Part shown: piece after piece, positions 56,280 through 63,646 of the stretch | Layout of the letters: the number at the start of each line of letters is the position of its first letter | Position numbering within the stretch: the stretch's first letter is position 1 | Source of the DNA: Planctomycetes bacterium ADurb.Bin069 | Lineage (GTDB): Bacteria; Planctomycetota; UBA8108; UBA8890; UBA8898 | DNA length: 64,000 bases | Direction: 5' to 3' | Assembly: GCA_002070955.1 (NCBI GenBank) | Contig: MWEK01000003.1 | Coordinates: 1 to 64,000, forward strand | Notes under the pieces: model-generated | Seen by the model: only the letters and a program-made list of their open reading frames with translations | What the model was told of the DNA's origin: nothing | The model's database searches: none | Translations under genes and position numbers: made by a program

Positions 56280-58679
56280 ATGCACTGGTTCTTTGCCGCT
56301 GCAACCTGCGCCGTTCTCTGCGGCGCCCGGGAACCCGAGATCGCCAAACGCGTCGCCGCCGCGGAGGCCTGGGGCGGCGATCTCCTGCGGGAAGACGCGT
56401 GGCGCCCTTGGGGCCAAGGCTTCGCGCGGGAGGGCAACACGTTCGTGTGCGACAACGCCCAGGCGGCCGACGCCCAGCGCGGCGCGTCCCAGACCGTCGT
56501 CCTCGACCAGAAGACGCCGGCGCCGATCCACGCCGCCGTTTGGGCGCGCGGCGAGAACGTCGGCGGCGGATCGGAGGGCGATTACGCCCTCTACCTCGAC
56601 CTCATCTACGCCGACGGGACTCCGCTCTGGGGCCGGATCGCCGCCTTCGCGGCAGGCACCCACGCCTGGGAGCGCCGCGAGGTCGTCGTCTTCCCCGACA
56701 AGCCCGTCCAGTCCCTCACCGTCCACCTTCTGCTCCGCCGCCGCTCCGGGAAGGCGTTCTTCCGGGACCCCGAGCTCAGACAGGCCGCGGCGCCGGAGGG
56801 CTTCTTCAGCTTCGACGGTGTCCCCGTGAGGCTCGTCCGCCCGGCGCGCGAAGGCCTGCAGCTCCGCGATGCAGCCTCAGGATCGGACTTCGTGCGCGCC
56901 GACGGCGGCACGGTCCTCGGCATCGCGGTGGCGGCCGCCGAGGAGGCGGCCGGCCCCGCGCGCATCCTCGATGTCGTTCTGCGCGACACGACCGGCAAGG
57001 ATCGCGCGCTCACGCTGGTCTGGTCCGTGCCCTTCGAAGCGACCGAATGGCTCGCCGACCCGCGGCGCCGGGAGCGGATCGAGCCTTCCCGGGAATACGT
57101 GGAAGCCTCGCGCTTCGCGGCGGGCGCCAACGGCCGGCTTTCCAAGTACCCTTTCGGCGCCGCCGCGGGCGCCGCGCGCGGCATGGCGCTGGGCCTCGAT
57201 CCCGAGCACCCCGTCTTCTTCCGCGCGGGGTACAATTCCGGCGCGGGGGAGCTTTTCCTCGCCTGCGATATCGGGCTCGCGCCGGAGAAACCCGAGGCGC
57301 GCGTGCGCCTCGTTCGCTTCGAATTCCCGCCGGCCTGGGGCTTCCGCGCCGCGCTGGCCGAGTACCGCCGGCTCTTCCCCAACGCCTTCCGCTCGCGCAC
57401 CCCCGTCCAAGGCCTCTGGATGCCTTTTGCGAAAATCAGCGCCGTGAAGGGTTGGGAGGATTTCGGCTTCGCCTTCAAGGAAGGCGACAACGAGACCCGG
57501 TGGGACGATGCGCACGGCGTCATCACCTTCCGGTACACGGAGCCCTTGACGTGGTGGATGCCCCTGGCCGAGCACCTGCCTCGCACGCTCGATGCGGCCG
57601 TCGCGGAAGCCGAACGCCTCGCCCGCGAAGGCCCGCCGGAGCTCAAGTCCCGCGCGCAAGCCCTCTTCGCCAGCGGGTACCGCGACGCGCGCGGGAAGCT
57701 CATCGCGCGGATCCTCGACACGCCGTGGTGCAACGGCGCCGTCTGGAGCATGAACTCGATGCCCGGCATCCCGGGCGCGGCGACGGATTTCAATCTCAAG
57801 TGGAATCCATCCCTCAAGGAGTCCCTCTACGGGCCCGGGCGCGCGGGGGATCTCGACGGAGAGTACATCGACTCCAGCGAGGGCTACGTGACCGACGAAC
57901 TAGATTTGCGGCGGGCGCACTTCGCGGCGGCGCGCACGCCCCTGGTCTTCGCCATGGACACCCGCGCGCCGGCCCTCTTCCGGGGCCTCATCGCCTACGA
58001 GTACGTCCGCGCCATCGCCGCCGACGTGCACGGCATGGGCAAGCTCATGATGGCGAACGCGACGCCCGACCGGATCTTCTGGCTCGCGCCGCACCTCGAC
58101 GTCATGGGGACGGAGACCAACTGGAATCCCGGCGGCGCCTGGCGGCCCATGTCCGATGCCGACCTGCTCTACCGGCGCGCCATCTGCGGCCCCAAGCCCT
58201 TCTGCTTCCTCATGAACACCGACTTCGATGCCTTCGGCCCCGACGCCGTCGAGCGCTACATGCGGCGCTGCCTGGCCTACGGCATGTTCCCGGGGTTCTT
58301 CAGCCCCGACGCCGCCACCGGACATTATTTCTCCCGGCCTGAGCTGTACGAGCGCGACCGCCCGCTCTTCAAGCGGTACGTGCCGCTCTGCAAGCTCCTG
58401 GCGGAGGCAGGCTGGGAGCCTGTCACGAACGCGCGCACGGAGGCGCCGCACATCCGCCTCGAGCGCTTCGGCGAGAGCCTTTTGACCGTTTTCAACGACA
58501 GCCTCGAAAGGGCGGCGGCGACGATCGTCTGGGAAGGCGCGGCGCCGTCGGCCGCAAGCCGGGAGCTTCTCTCCGGCGCGCCCGCGGCCTGGCGCGAACG
58601 CTTGAGCGCGGACCGCGCTCAAGCGGAAACGGTTCTGGCGCTCGGCCCCGAAGAAGTGGCGGTGCTCCGGCTGCGCTGA
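56280..58679 (+). CDS. Secreted glycoside-hydrolase-like protein of unknown family
   Basis: This 799-residue protein has a signal peptide (MHWFFAAATCAVLCGA). The first about 370 residues are beta-rich and look like two sandwich domains. The rest (about 370-720) looks like a TIM barrel: GLWMPFAKISAVKGWEDFGF, EYIDSSEGYVTDELDLRR, GKLMMANATPDRIFW and VMGTETNWNPGG carry many aromatic and acidic residues in the style of GH-A clan enzymes. Asp/Glu pairs in DGEYIDSSEG and TETNWN are candidate catalytic residues. The end (about 740-799) is a small beta-domain. I cannot assign a family number. GCGAGG before the ATG at 56280 sets the start; the upstream ATG at 56244 has no signal peptide directly behind it. 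Confidence 0.8.
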   Translation: MHWFFAAATCAVLCGAREPEIAKRVAAAEAWGGDLLREDAWRPWGQGFAREGNTFVCDNAQAADAQRGASQTVVLDQKTPAPIHAAVWARGENVGGGSEGDYALYLDLIYADGTPLWGRIAAFAAGTHAWERREVVVFPDKPVQSLTVHLLLRRRSGKAFFRDPELRQAAAPEGFFSFDGVPVRLVRPAREGLQLRDAASGSDFVRADGGTVLGIAVAAAEEAAGPARILDVVLRDTTGKDRALTLVWSVPFEATEWLADPRRRERIEPSREYVEASRFAAGANGRLSKYPFGAAAGAARGMALGLDPEHPVFFRAGYNSGAGELFLACDIGLAPEKPEARVRLVRFEFPPAWGFRAALAEYRRLFPNAFRSRTPVQGLWMPFAKISAVKGWEDFGFAFKEGDNETRWDDAHGVITFRYTEPLTWWMPLAEHLPRTLDAAVAEAERLAREGPPELKSRAQALFASGYRDARGKLIARILDTPWCNGAVWSMNSMPGIPGAATDFNLKWNPSLKESLYGPGRAGDLDGEYIDSSEGYVTDELDLRRAHFAAARTPLVFAMDTRAPALFRGLIAYEYVRAIAADVHGMGKLMMANATPDRIFWLAPHLDVMGTETNWNPGGAWRPMSDADLLYRRAICGPKPFCFLMNTDFDAFGPDAVERYMRRCLAYGMFPGFFSPDAATGHYFSRPELYERDRPLFKRYVPLCKLLAEAGWEPVTNARTEAPHIRLERFGESLLTVFNDSLERAAATIVWEGAAPSAASRELLSGAPAAWRERLSADRAQAETVLALGPEEVAVLRLR

Positions 58680-58729
58680 CGGCGGTCCGCTTCGCGCCTG
58701 CAAGACCGCGCGCCGGCGGCCGCCCGGAG

Positions 58730-59695
58730 CTACACGGCCTCCACGGTGGACGGCGGCTTGGAAGCGATGTTGTAGGTCACGCTCACGACGCCCGGGACCT
58801 CGCGCGTGATGCGCTCGGCAAGCCTCTTGAGCGTCGCGAAGGGCAGCTCCGTCGGCGCCGCCGTCACCGTGTCCTCGCTGTCCCAGCAGCGCACCTCGAT
58901 CTGGCGGCCGAATTCGCGCTTGCCATCCCTGATGCCCGTGACCTGGTCCTCGTGCAGGATCGCGAGACACTGGAAGGTATCGGTGCCCTCCAGTTCCTCC
59001 TCCACGATGCGCGTCGCGATTCGCACCAGAGCGATGCGCTCGGGCGTCGCCTCGCCGATGACGCGCGCGGCCAGAGCGGGGCCGGGAAACGGCGGGCGGT
59101 TGTACATCTCCCGGGGGAGGCCGAGCGCTTTGCACACGGCGCGGACGGCGGGCTTGCGCAGCTCGACCAGGGGCTCGAGCACCTTGTAGCCGTAGGCGGC
59201 CTGGGTGTCGATGCCGAGCTGAGCGAGAATGTTGTGCTGGCGCTTGATGCCCGCCACGGTCTCCTCGACATCGGTGAGGATGGTGCCTTGAAGGAGGAAC
59301 CGCGCGCCGCTCCGGGCGACGAGACGCCCGAAGACCCGCTTGTAGAAGGCTTCGCTGATGGCCTGGCGCTTCTCCTCGGGGTCGGCCTTGCCCCTCAGGG
59401 CCGCGAAGAACTCCTCCCGGGCATCGACCTTCTCGACGGGCACGCCGCGGGCGTTGAAGAAGGCCACGACCCGGTCGGGCTCGCCCTCCCGCATGAACCC
59501 GTTGTCGATGAAGTAGCTCTTGAGACGGGCGCCCAAGGCCCGGTGGCCCAGCATGGTCACCGTGTTCGAATCGACCCCGCCCGAGAGGGCGTTGACGGCG
59601 GCGCCGTCGCCCACCGTCTCGGCCAGCTCGCGCACCTTGGCATCGATGAAGGCGGTTGGATTGATCTCCGCCAGCGTGATCTCCTTGAGCGGCAT
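58730..59695 (-). CDS. guaA: GMP synthase ATP-pyrophosphatase subunit (no glutaminase domain)
   Basis: This 321-residue protein matches only the C-terminal two thirds of bacterial GuaA. The P-loop SGGVDS is at residues 38-43 and the family segments YIDNGFMREGE, QGTILTDVEE, RPPFPGPALA and a C-terminal KPPSTVEAV dimerisation end are present. It adenylates XMP and aminates it to GMP. The class I glutaminase domain is missing, as in archaeal GuaAb, and no separate GuaAa lies nearby. It may use free ammonia or a glutaminase encoded elsewhere. AAGGAGG precedes the ATG. A TTGCGC-17-TAGGCT promoter lies upstream, divergent from the exported isomerase gene. Confidence 0.9.
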   Translation of the reverse strand: MPLKEITLAEINPTAFIDAKVRELAETVGDGAAVNALSGGVDSNTVTMLGHRALGARLKSYFIDNGFMREGEPDRVVAFFNARGVPVEKVDAREEFFAALRGKADPEEKRQAISEAFYKRVFGRLVARSGARFLLQGTILTDVEETVAGIKRQHNILAQLGIDTQAAYGYKVLEPLVELRKPAVRAVCKALGLPREMYNRPPFPGPALAARVIGEATPERIALVRIATRIVEEELEGTDTFQCLAILHEDQVTGIRDGKREFGRQIEVRCWDSEDTVTAAPTELPFATLKRLAERITREVPGVVSVTYNIASKPPSTVEAV

Positions 59696-59726
59696 GCAAA
59701 CCTCCTTGGCCTCCCGATGTGCTCAC

Positions 59727-59755
59727 AGCCTACCGGAAGAGCGGGGCGGGCGCAA
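59727..59755 (-). promoter_or_regulatory. Candidate promoter of the GMP synthase subunit gene
   Basis: On the minus strand: TTGCGC (59755-59750), 17 bp, TAGGCT (59732-59727). The same hexamer pair is seen upstream of the GH99-like gene. Confidence 0.4.
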
Positions 59756-59769
59756 GGCGGGGCGCCGCG

Positions 59770-59798
59770 TTGACATTTCGCCGCGCTTCGGATACTAG
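59770..59798 (+). promoter_or_regulatory. Candidate promoter of the second exported isomerase
   Basis: TTGACA at 59770-59775, 17 bp, then TACTAG at 59793-59798. The ATG at 59832 is 34 bases downstream. It is back to back with the minus-strand promoter at 59727-59755. Confidence 0.5.
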
Positions 59799-59831
59799 GA
59801 AGGGGACGACACAGGAAAGGAGCGCCGCCCC

Positions 59832-60815
59832 ATGAAGCCCAGCCTGAACCGCCGCGATTTCATCGCCGTCACGTCGAGTCTCGCCGCCGCCGCCGCCCTG
59901 ACCCGTCCGGCGCGCGCGGCCGAGGCCGCGCCCTCGGCCTTCAAGACCGTGCTCAAGAAAGCCATGATCGTGGGGGGCGCGCCCACGGCGGCGCAATTGG
60001 AGGAGTTCAAGGCCGCGGGCTTCGACGGCGTCGAGGCCGGCGTCGCCGGCCTCGAAGAGGCCGCCGCGAGCCGCCGGGCCGCCGAGAAGCTCGGCATGCG
60101 GGTCCACTCGGTGCTGCGCGGCTGGGCGGAGTTCAACAGCGACGACCCGCGCAAGTTCGAGGACAGCTTCGCGGCCACGGAGAAGGCGCTGCGCGCGGCG
60201 CAGGCCTTCGGCGCCGATGCCGTGCTCCTGGTTCCCTGCCGCATCGGCGGCATGCCGATGCCGCGCGCGTGGGAGTTCCTTATCGATTTCGATCCCGCGA
60301 ACGGCCGCATCCGCCGCGTCACGGCGGGCGACAACGGGCCCTTCAAGGCCTATATCGACGCGCACAACCACGCCACCGAGACATCGAGGGAGGCCGTCAA
60401 GCGCCTGATCCCCCTGGCCGAGCGCTGCGGCGTCGTCATCGCCCTGGAGAACGTGTGGAACAACCTGTGGGTCCAGCCGGCCATCTTCCGCAACTTCATC
60501 GCCTCCTTCCAGAGCCCGTGGGTGAAGGCGTACTTCGACATCGCCAACCACGTCAAGTACGGCCACCCCGAGGAATGGATCCTGACGCTGGACGAACTTC
60601 TCGCCAAGCTCCACGTCAAGGAGTTCAAGATCAACCCCGCCGATCCCCGGGGCGAGGGCGAATGGCCGCAGATCCGCGACGGCAGCGTGAGGTGGCCCGT
60701 CGTCAGGCACGCGCTGGAGCGCGTCAATTACAACGGTTGGTTGACCATCGAGGATGGCCGGCTGCCCCTCGAGGAGCTCTCCAAACGGCTCGATCTGATC
60801 ATCGCCGGGAAGTAG
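59832..60815 (+). CDS. Exported TIM-barrel sugar isomerase/epimerase-like protein
   Basis: This 327-residue paralogue of the protein at 504-1415 is from the xylose isomerase-like TIM-barrel superfamily. The twin-arginine signal is LNRRDFIAVTS followed by an Ala-rich stretch. The metal site can be read as Glu206 (ALENVW), Asp236 (YFDIANH), His261 (LHVKEF) and Glu307 (TIEDG). It may isomerise or epimerise a sugar or keto-sugar outside the cytoplasm. GAAAGGAG before the ATG sets the start. It converges on asnA. The two paralogues differ widely around the active site, so their substrates are probably different. Confidence 0.87.
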   Translation: MKPSLNRRDFIAVTSSLAAAAALTRPARAAEAAPSAFKTVLKKAMIVGGAPTAAQLEEFKAAGFDGVEAGVAGLEEAAASRRAAEKLGMRVHSVLRGWAEFNSDDPRKFEDSFAATEKALRAAQAFGADAVLLVPCRIGGMPMPRAWEFLIDFDPANGRIRRVTAGDNGPFKAYIDAHNHATETSREAVKRLIPLAERCGVVIALENVWNNLWVQPAIFRNFIASFQSPWVKAYFDIANHVKYGHPEEWILTLDELLAKLHVKEFKINPADPRGEGEWPQIRDGSVRWPVVRHALERVNYNGWLTIEDGRLPLEELSKRLDLIIAGK

Positions 60816-60835
60816 GCCGGCGAAGATCCGAGGAG

Positions 60836-60855
60836 CGGCGCGGGCGCCCGCGCCG
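60836..60855. repeat. 20-bp perfect palindrome between convergent genes
   Basis: Bases 60836-60845 are the exact inverted copy of 60846-60855, with no spacer. It sits between the ends of the isomerase gene and asnA and could serve as a two-way terminator stem, but it has no T-run on either side. Confidence 0.5.
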
Positions 60856-60870
60856 GGGGCCGGCGCGCCC

Positions 60871-61911
60871 TCACAGGATCGGGATGCCCCGCGCCGCGCA
60901 CTCCTTCCGCACGGCGGGCGGCCAGTAGCTCGCCTGGATCTCGCCGATATGGGCCTTGCGCAGATAGAGCATGCATAGCCGCGACTGGCCGATGCCGCCG
61001 CCGATGGAGAGGGGCAGCTCGCCCCCGAGCAGCCGCCGGTGGAAGAGGAGCTTCTCGCGGTGCGTCTGGCCGCACAACTCCAACTGGCGGCGCAGGGACT
61101 CCCGGTCGACGCGGATTCCCATGGACGACAGCTCGAAGGCCTCGCCGAGCTGCGGATAATGGACGAGGATATCGCCGTTAAGACCTGTGCTTCCTTCCTC
61201 GTTCGGCGTCGACCAGTCGTCGTAATCGGGGGCGCGGCCGTCGTGCGGCGCTCCGTTCTCGAGCGCGGCGCCGATGCCGATCACGAACACCGCGCCGTGC
61301 TCCCGGCAGATCTCGTGCTCGCGTTCGCGCGGGGAAAGACCGGGGTAGCGGCGCGCGAGCTCCGCGGAGTGGATGAACACGATTTCGTCGGGGAGCATCG
61401 GCGCGAGCACCGGGTAGTTGAAAGCCACGTATTTCTCGGTCCTGCGGATCACATCGTAGATCCGCCGCACGATGTCCTTGAGGAACGCGACCCGGCGGTC
61501 CTCGGGCCTGATGACGCGCTCCCAATCCCACTGATCGACGTAGAGCGAATGCGTCCTGTCGAGGGCTTCGTCGGGCCTGATGGCGTTCATGTCGGTGTAG
61601 AGCCCCTCGCCCGGCGCGAGGCCGAGGTCGGCCAGCGCCAGGCGTTTCCACTTGGCCAGCGACTGAACGATCTCGGCCCGCACGCCGCCCGCGGCCTTCA
61701 CCGCGAAGGACACGGGCTGCTCGACCCCGTTGAGGTCGTCGTTGATGCCCGTCCCCGCCTCGACGAACAGGGGCGCCGTGACGCGCATGAGGTTCAGCTC
61801 GAAGGCGAGGTTCGTCTGAAAGAAGTCCTTGATCAGGCGGATGCCGCCCTCGGTTTCCTTGGGGGAGAGAAGCGGCCGGTAGCCTTCCGGACCGGGGCCC
61901 GCGGGTTCCAT
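60871..61911 (-). CDS. asnA: Ammonia-dependent asparagine synthetase (aspartate--ammonia ligase)
   Basis: This 346-residue enzyme is related to class II aminoacyl-tRNA synthetases and makes asparagine from aspartate, ammonia and ATP. Family motifs include APLFVEAGTGINDDLNG near the start, EGLYTDMNAIRPDE, THSLYVDQWDWE, SSMGIRVD and, near the end, LPLSIGGGIGQSRLCM with its class II Arg. The length is close to that of the E. coli enzyme (330). AGGAG before the ATG at 61911 sets the start. A TTGCCG-18-TATATT promoter lies at 62008-61979. It uses free ammonia and not glutamine, which fits a cell with an ammonia supply, for example from tryptophanase. Confidence 0.96.
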   Translation of the reverse strand: MEPAGPGPEGYRPLLSPKETEGGIRLIKDFFQTNLAFELNLMRVTAPLFVEAGTGINDDLNGVEQPVSFAVKAAGGVRAEIVQSLAKWKRLALADLGLAPGEGLYTDMNAIRPDEALDRTHSLYVDQWDWERVIRPEDRRVAFLKDIVRRIYDVIRRTEKYVAFNYPVLAPMLPDEIVFIHSAELARRYPGLSPREREHEICREHGAVFVIGIGAALENGAPHDGRAPDYDDWSTPNEEGSTGLNGDILVHYPQLGEAFELSSMGIRVDRESLRRQLELCGQTHREKLLFHRRLLGGELPLSIGGGIGQSRLCMLYLRKAHIGEIQASYWPPAVRKECAARGIPIL

Positions 61912-61978
61912 GCGGTGTCTCCTGGGCTGCGCCCGGGGGCGGAAACCGCGCCGCGCGCACTCCGCCCCCGGTCATTCA

Positions 61979-62008
61979 AATATACTTGACGGCGGCGCGT
62001 TCCGGCAA
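61979..62008 (-). promoter_or_regulatory. Candidate promoter of asnA
   Basis: On the minus strand: TTGCCG (62008-62003), 18 bp, TATATT (61984-61979). The start codon at 61911 is 67 bases further. Confidence 0.5.
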
Positions 62009-62047
62009 ACGGCCCGCGCGGAAGGCGGCCCGGCAGCCTCGCGCGCC

Positions 62048-62437
62048 CTACGAGGCCTCGTTCCCGAGAACTTTCTTGGCCTTCTTCACGTCGTCGGGGG
62101 CGAAGACCACCTCGACCATGTCATCGGCCCGGCCGGCGAGGTACACGGCGTTGAGGTTGATCCCGGCGTCGCCGAGCCGGCTCGCAACGCGGGCGATCTC
62201 GCCGGCCTTGTCCTCCAGGAGCACCACCACCACCTCCTGCTCCTCGAACTGGAAGGCGCCGGACTGGAGCGCGCTGCGCGTCGACTCGACATCGTGGCCG
62301 ATCAGGTGAAGCGCGACGTGGCCCCCGCCCGTCGTGGCGGCCAGGGCCTTGATGCTCACCCCCTGGCGGCTGAGCGACATCGCGACACGGGCCAGTTCCC
62401 CGGGACGGTTCGTCATGGTAACGCGGAATTCACGCAT
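62048..62437 (-). CDS. Tandem ACT-domain protein
   Basis: This 129-residue protein consists of two ACT domains: residues about 3-60 (TNRPGELARVAMSLSRQGVSI) and about 68-125 (EDKAGEIARVASRLGDAGINL). ACT domains bind amino acids and control metabolic enzymes or regulators; a stand-alone pair is probably an allosteric sensor whose partner is not known. The ATG at 62437 is favoured over the GTG at 62443 because AAGGAGG lies five bases upstream of the ATG. The neighbours asnA and the methyltransferase are on the same strand, with gaps above 100 bases. Confidence 0.9.
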   Translation of the reverse strand: MREFRVTMTNRPGELARVAMSLSRQGVSIKALAATTGGGHVALHLIGHDVESTRSALQSGAFQFEEQEVVVVLLEDKAGEIARVASRLGDAGINLNAVYLAGRADDMVEVVFAPDDVKKAKKVLGNEAS

Positions 62438-62555
62438 GAGCACCTCCTTGGCAAAGGTTGCGGTCCGAAGGCTGACGATCGCTGAAGGGATTTCCGCCGG
62501 CGGTTCCGCACCCCCGCGGAGCGCTTTCGTCCACCCTCAGCCTCGGTCCCGTCGC

Positions 62556-63458
62556 CTATATCCGCCTGCCCACCACTATACCCGAGAACTGGGGCAGTTT
62601 CACATAGCGCAGGGGCTTCACGCCCGCCGCGCGCATCCACCCCTCCACCTCGCCGCGGGTATACACATCGCCCGCGTCGGCGACGAGCATGTTGATGGAG
62701 AAGAGCGCGGCGAAGGCCGGCGACGCGCGTCCGGGGTCGACGAAGAACTCTTTGACCGCCAGGAATCCGCCCGCCTTCAAGGCTCGCGCCGCCTTGCGGA
62801 CGACCCGCGCCGCTACAGGCGGCTTGAACGAGTGAAGCAGGTTCGACATGAAGACGCCGTCGAAGCCCCGGCCGAAGGCGCGCGCGGCGCACACATCGCC
62901 CGCCTTCACGGACACGCGGCCGCCCATGCCGCAGGCCGCGATCGTCTCCCGGGCATAGGCGAGGGGGCCGGGCAGGTCGAACACGACGACGGAGAGATCC
63001 GGCTGAGATCGCGCCAGCGCGCAGGCGTAGACCGCGGGGCCGCCCCCGACGTCCATGACCAGGCGGGCGCCCCGCTCGCGCTCCTTCGTGTCGACGTGCG
63101 GCGGCACGCGGCCCGTCCTGACGATCGTCGTGAGCGCGCTCCACCGCTCCCACATCGACGCCCGGTGGCGCATGATGTCGCCCAGATACCCCGGACGCCC
63201 GGCGACAAGGCCAGCCCGCGCGGCCGGCGCGGCGCGATACCGGCCCCCGCTCTTCCGGAGCAGCCCCAGCGCGGCCAGCGCATCCAAGAGCCGCGCCAGC
63301 GGCGCCGGCCGCGCGCCAATGCGCCGCGCGAGCTGCCCCGCGGTGGCGGCGCCCGCCCCGCAAGCGGTGAAAACCTCGAGTTCCAAGGCCGTGAGCAGCA
63401 CGCGCGCCGGCATGAAGCCGGAGGCGAGGCGCTCGAGCATGGCGCGATGACGGTGCAT
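62556..63458 (-). CDS. SAM-dependent O-methyltransferase with dimerisation winged helix
   Basis: This 300-residue protein has an N-terminal winged-helix dimerisation part (about 10-80: AATAGQLARRIGARPAPLAR and LGLLRKSGGRYR) and a C-terminal Rossmann methyltransferase domain. The SAM site is VMDVGGGPAVYACALA, and DLPGPL and SNLLHSF are typical of the hydroxyneurosporene/acetylserotonin O-methyltransferase family. A catalytic His is likely in the LLHSF segment. The substrate is a small hydroxylated compound that cannot be named from sequence. GGAGGAGAG before the ATG sets the start. A palindrome upstream (63504-63514) overlaps a TACAAT. Confidence 0.87.
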   Translation of the reverse strand: MHRHRAMLERLASGFMPARVLLTALELEVFTACGAGAATAGQLARRIGARPAPLARLLDALAALGLLRKSGGRYRAAPAARAGLVAGRPGYLGDIMRHRASMWERWSALTTIVRTGRVPPHVDTKERERGARLVMDVGGGPAVYACALARSQPDLSVVVFDLPGPLAYARETIAACGMGGRVSVKAGDVCAARAFGRGFDGVFMSNLLHSFKPPVAARVVRKAARALKAGGFLAVKEFFVDPGRASPAFAALFSINMLVADAGDVYTRGEVEGWMRAAGVKPLRYVKLPQFSGIVVGRRI

Positions 63459-63503
63459 GGATTCTCTCCTCCGCCGCGTCTTGTAACGGGCCCCCGCGAT
63501 GCA

Positions 63504-63514
63504 CTACATTGTAG
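63504..63514 (-). promoter_or_regulatory. Palindrome overlapping a -10 box of the methyltransferase gene
   Basis: CTACA-T-TGTAG is a perfect 5-bp inverted repeat around one base. Read on the minus strand it contains TACAAT (63513-63508), a good -10, while the matching -35 region is poor. It could be an operator for a repressor that blocks the promoter. Confidence 0.35.
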
Positions 63515-63646
63515 CGCCTCGCCGCTTTCCGCGAAGCGCCTCCCCGCGGGCCGGCTCCCCGAGGACGCGCGTTGCGCGGGGCGCGCCGCTGCGCGGCGGC
63601 GGGCGGCGCCGGGTGCGGGCGGCGCCCGCAAGGAACGGAGGCGCGC

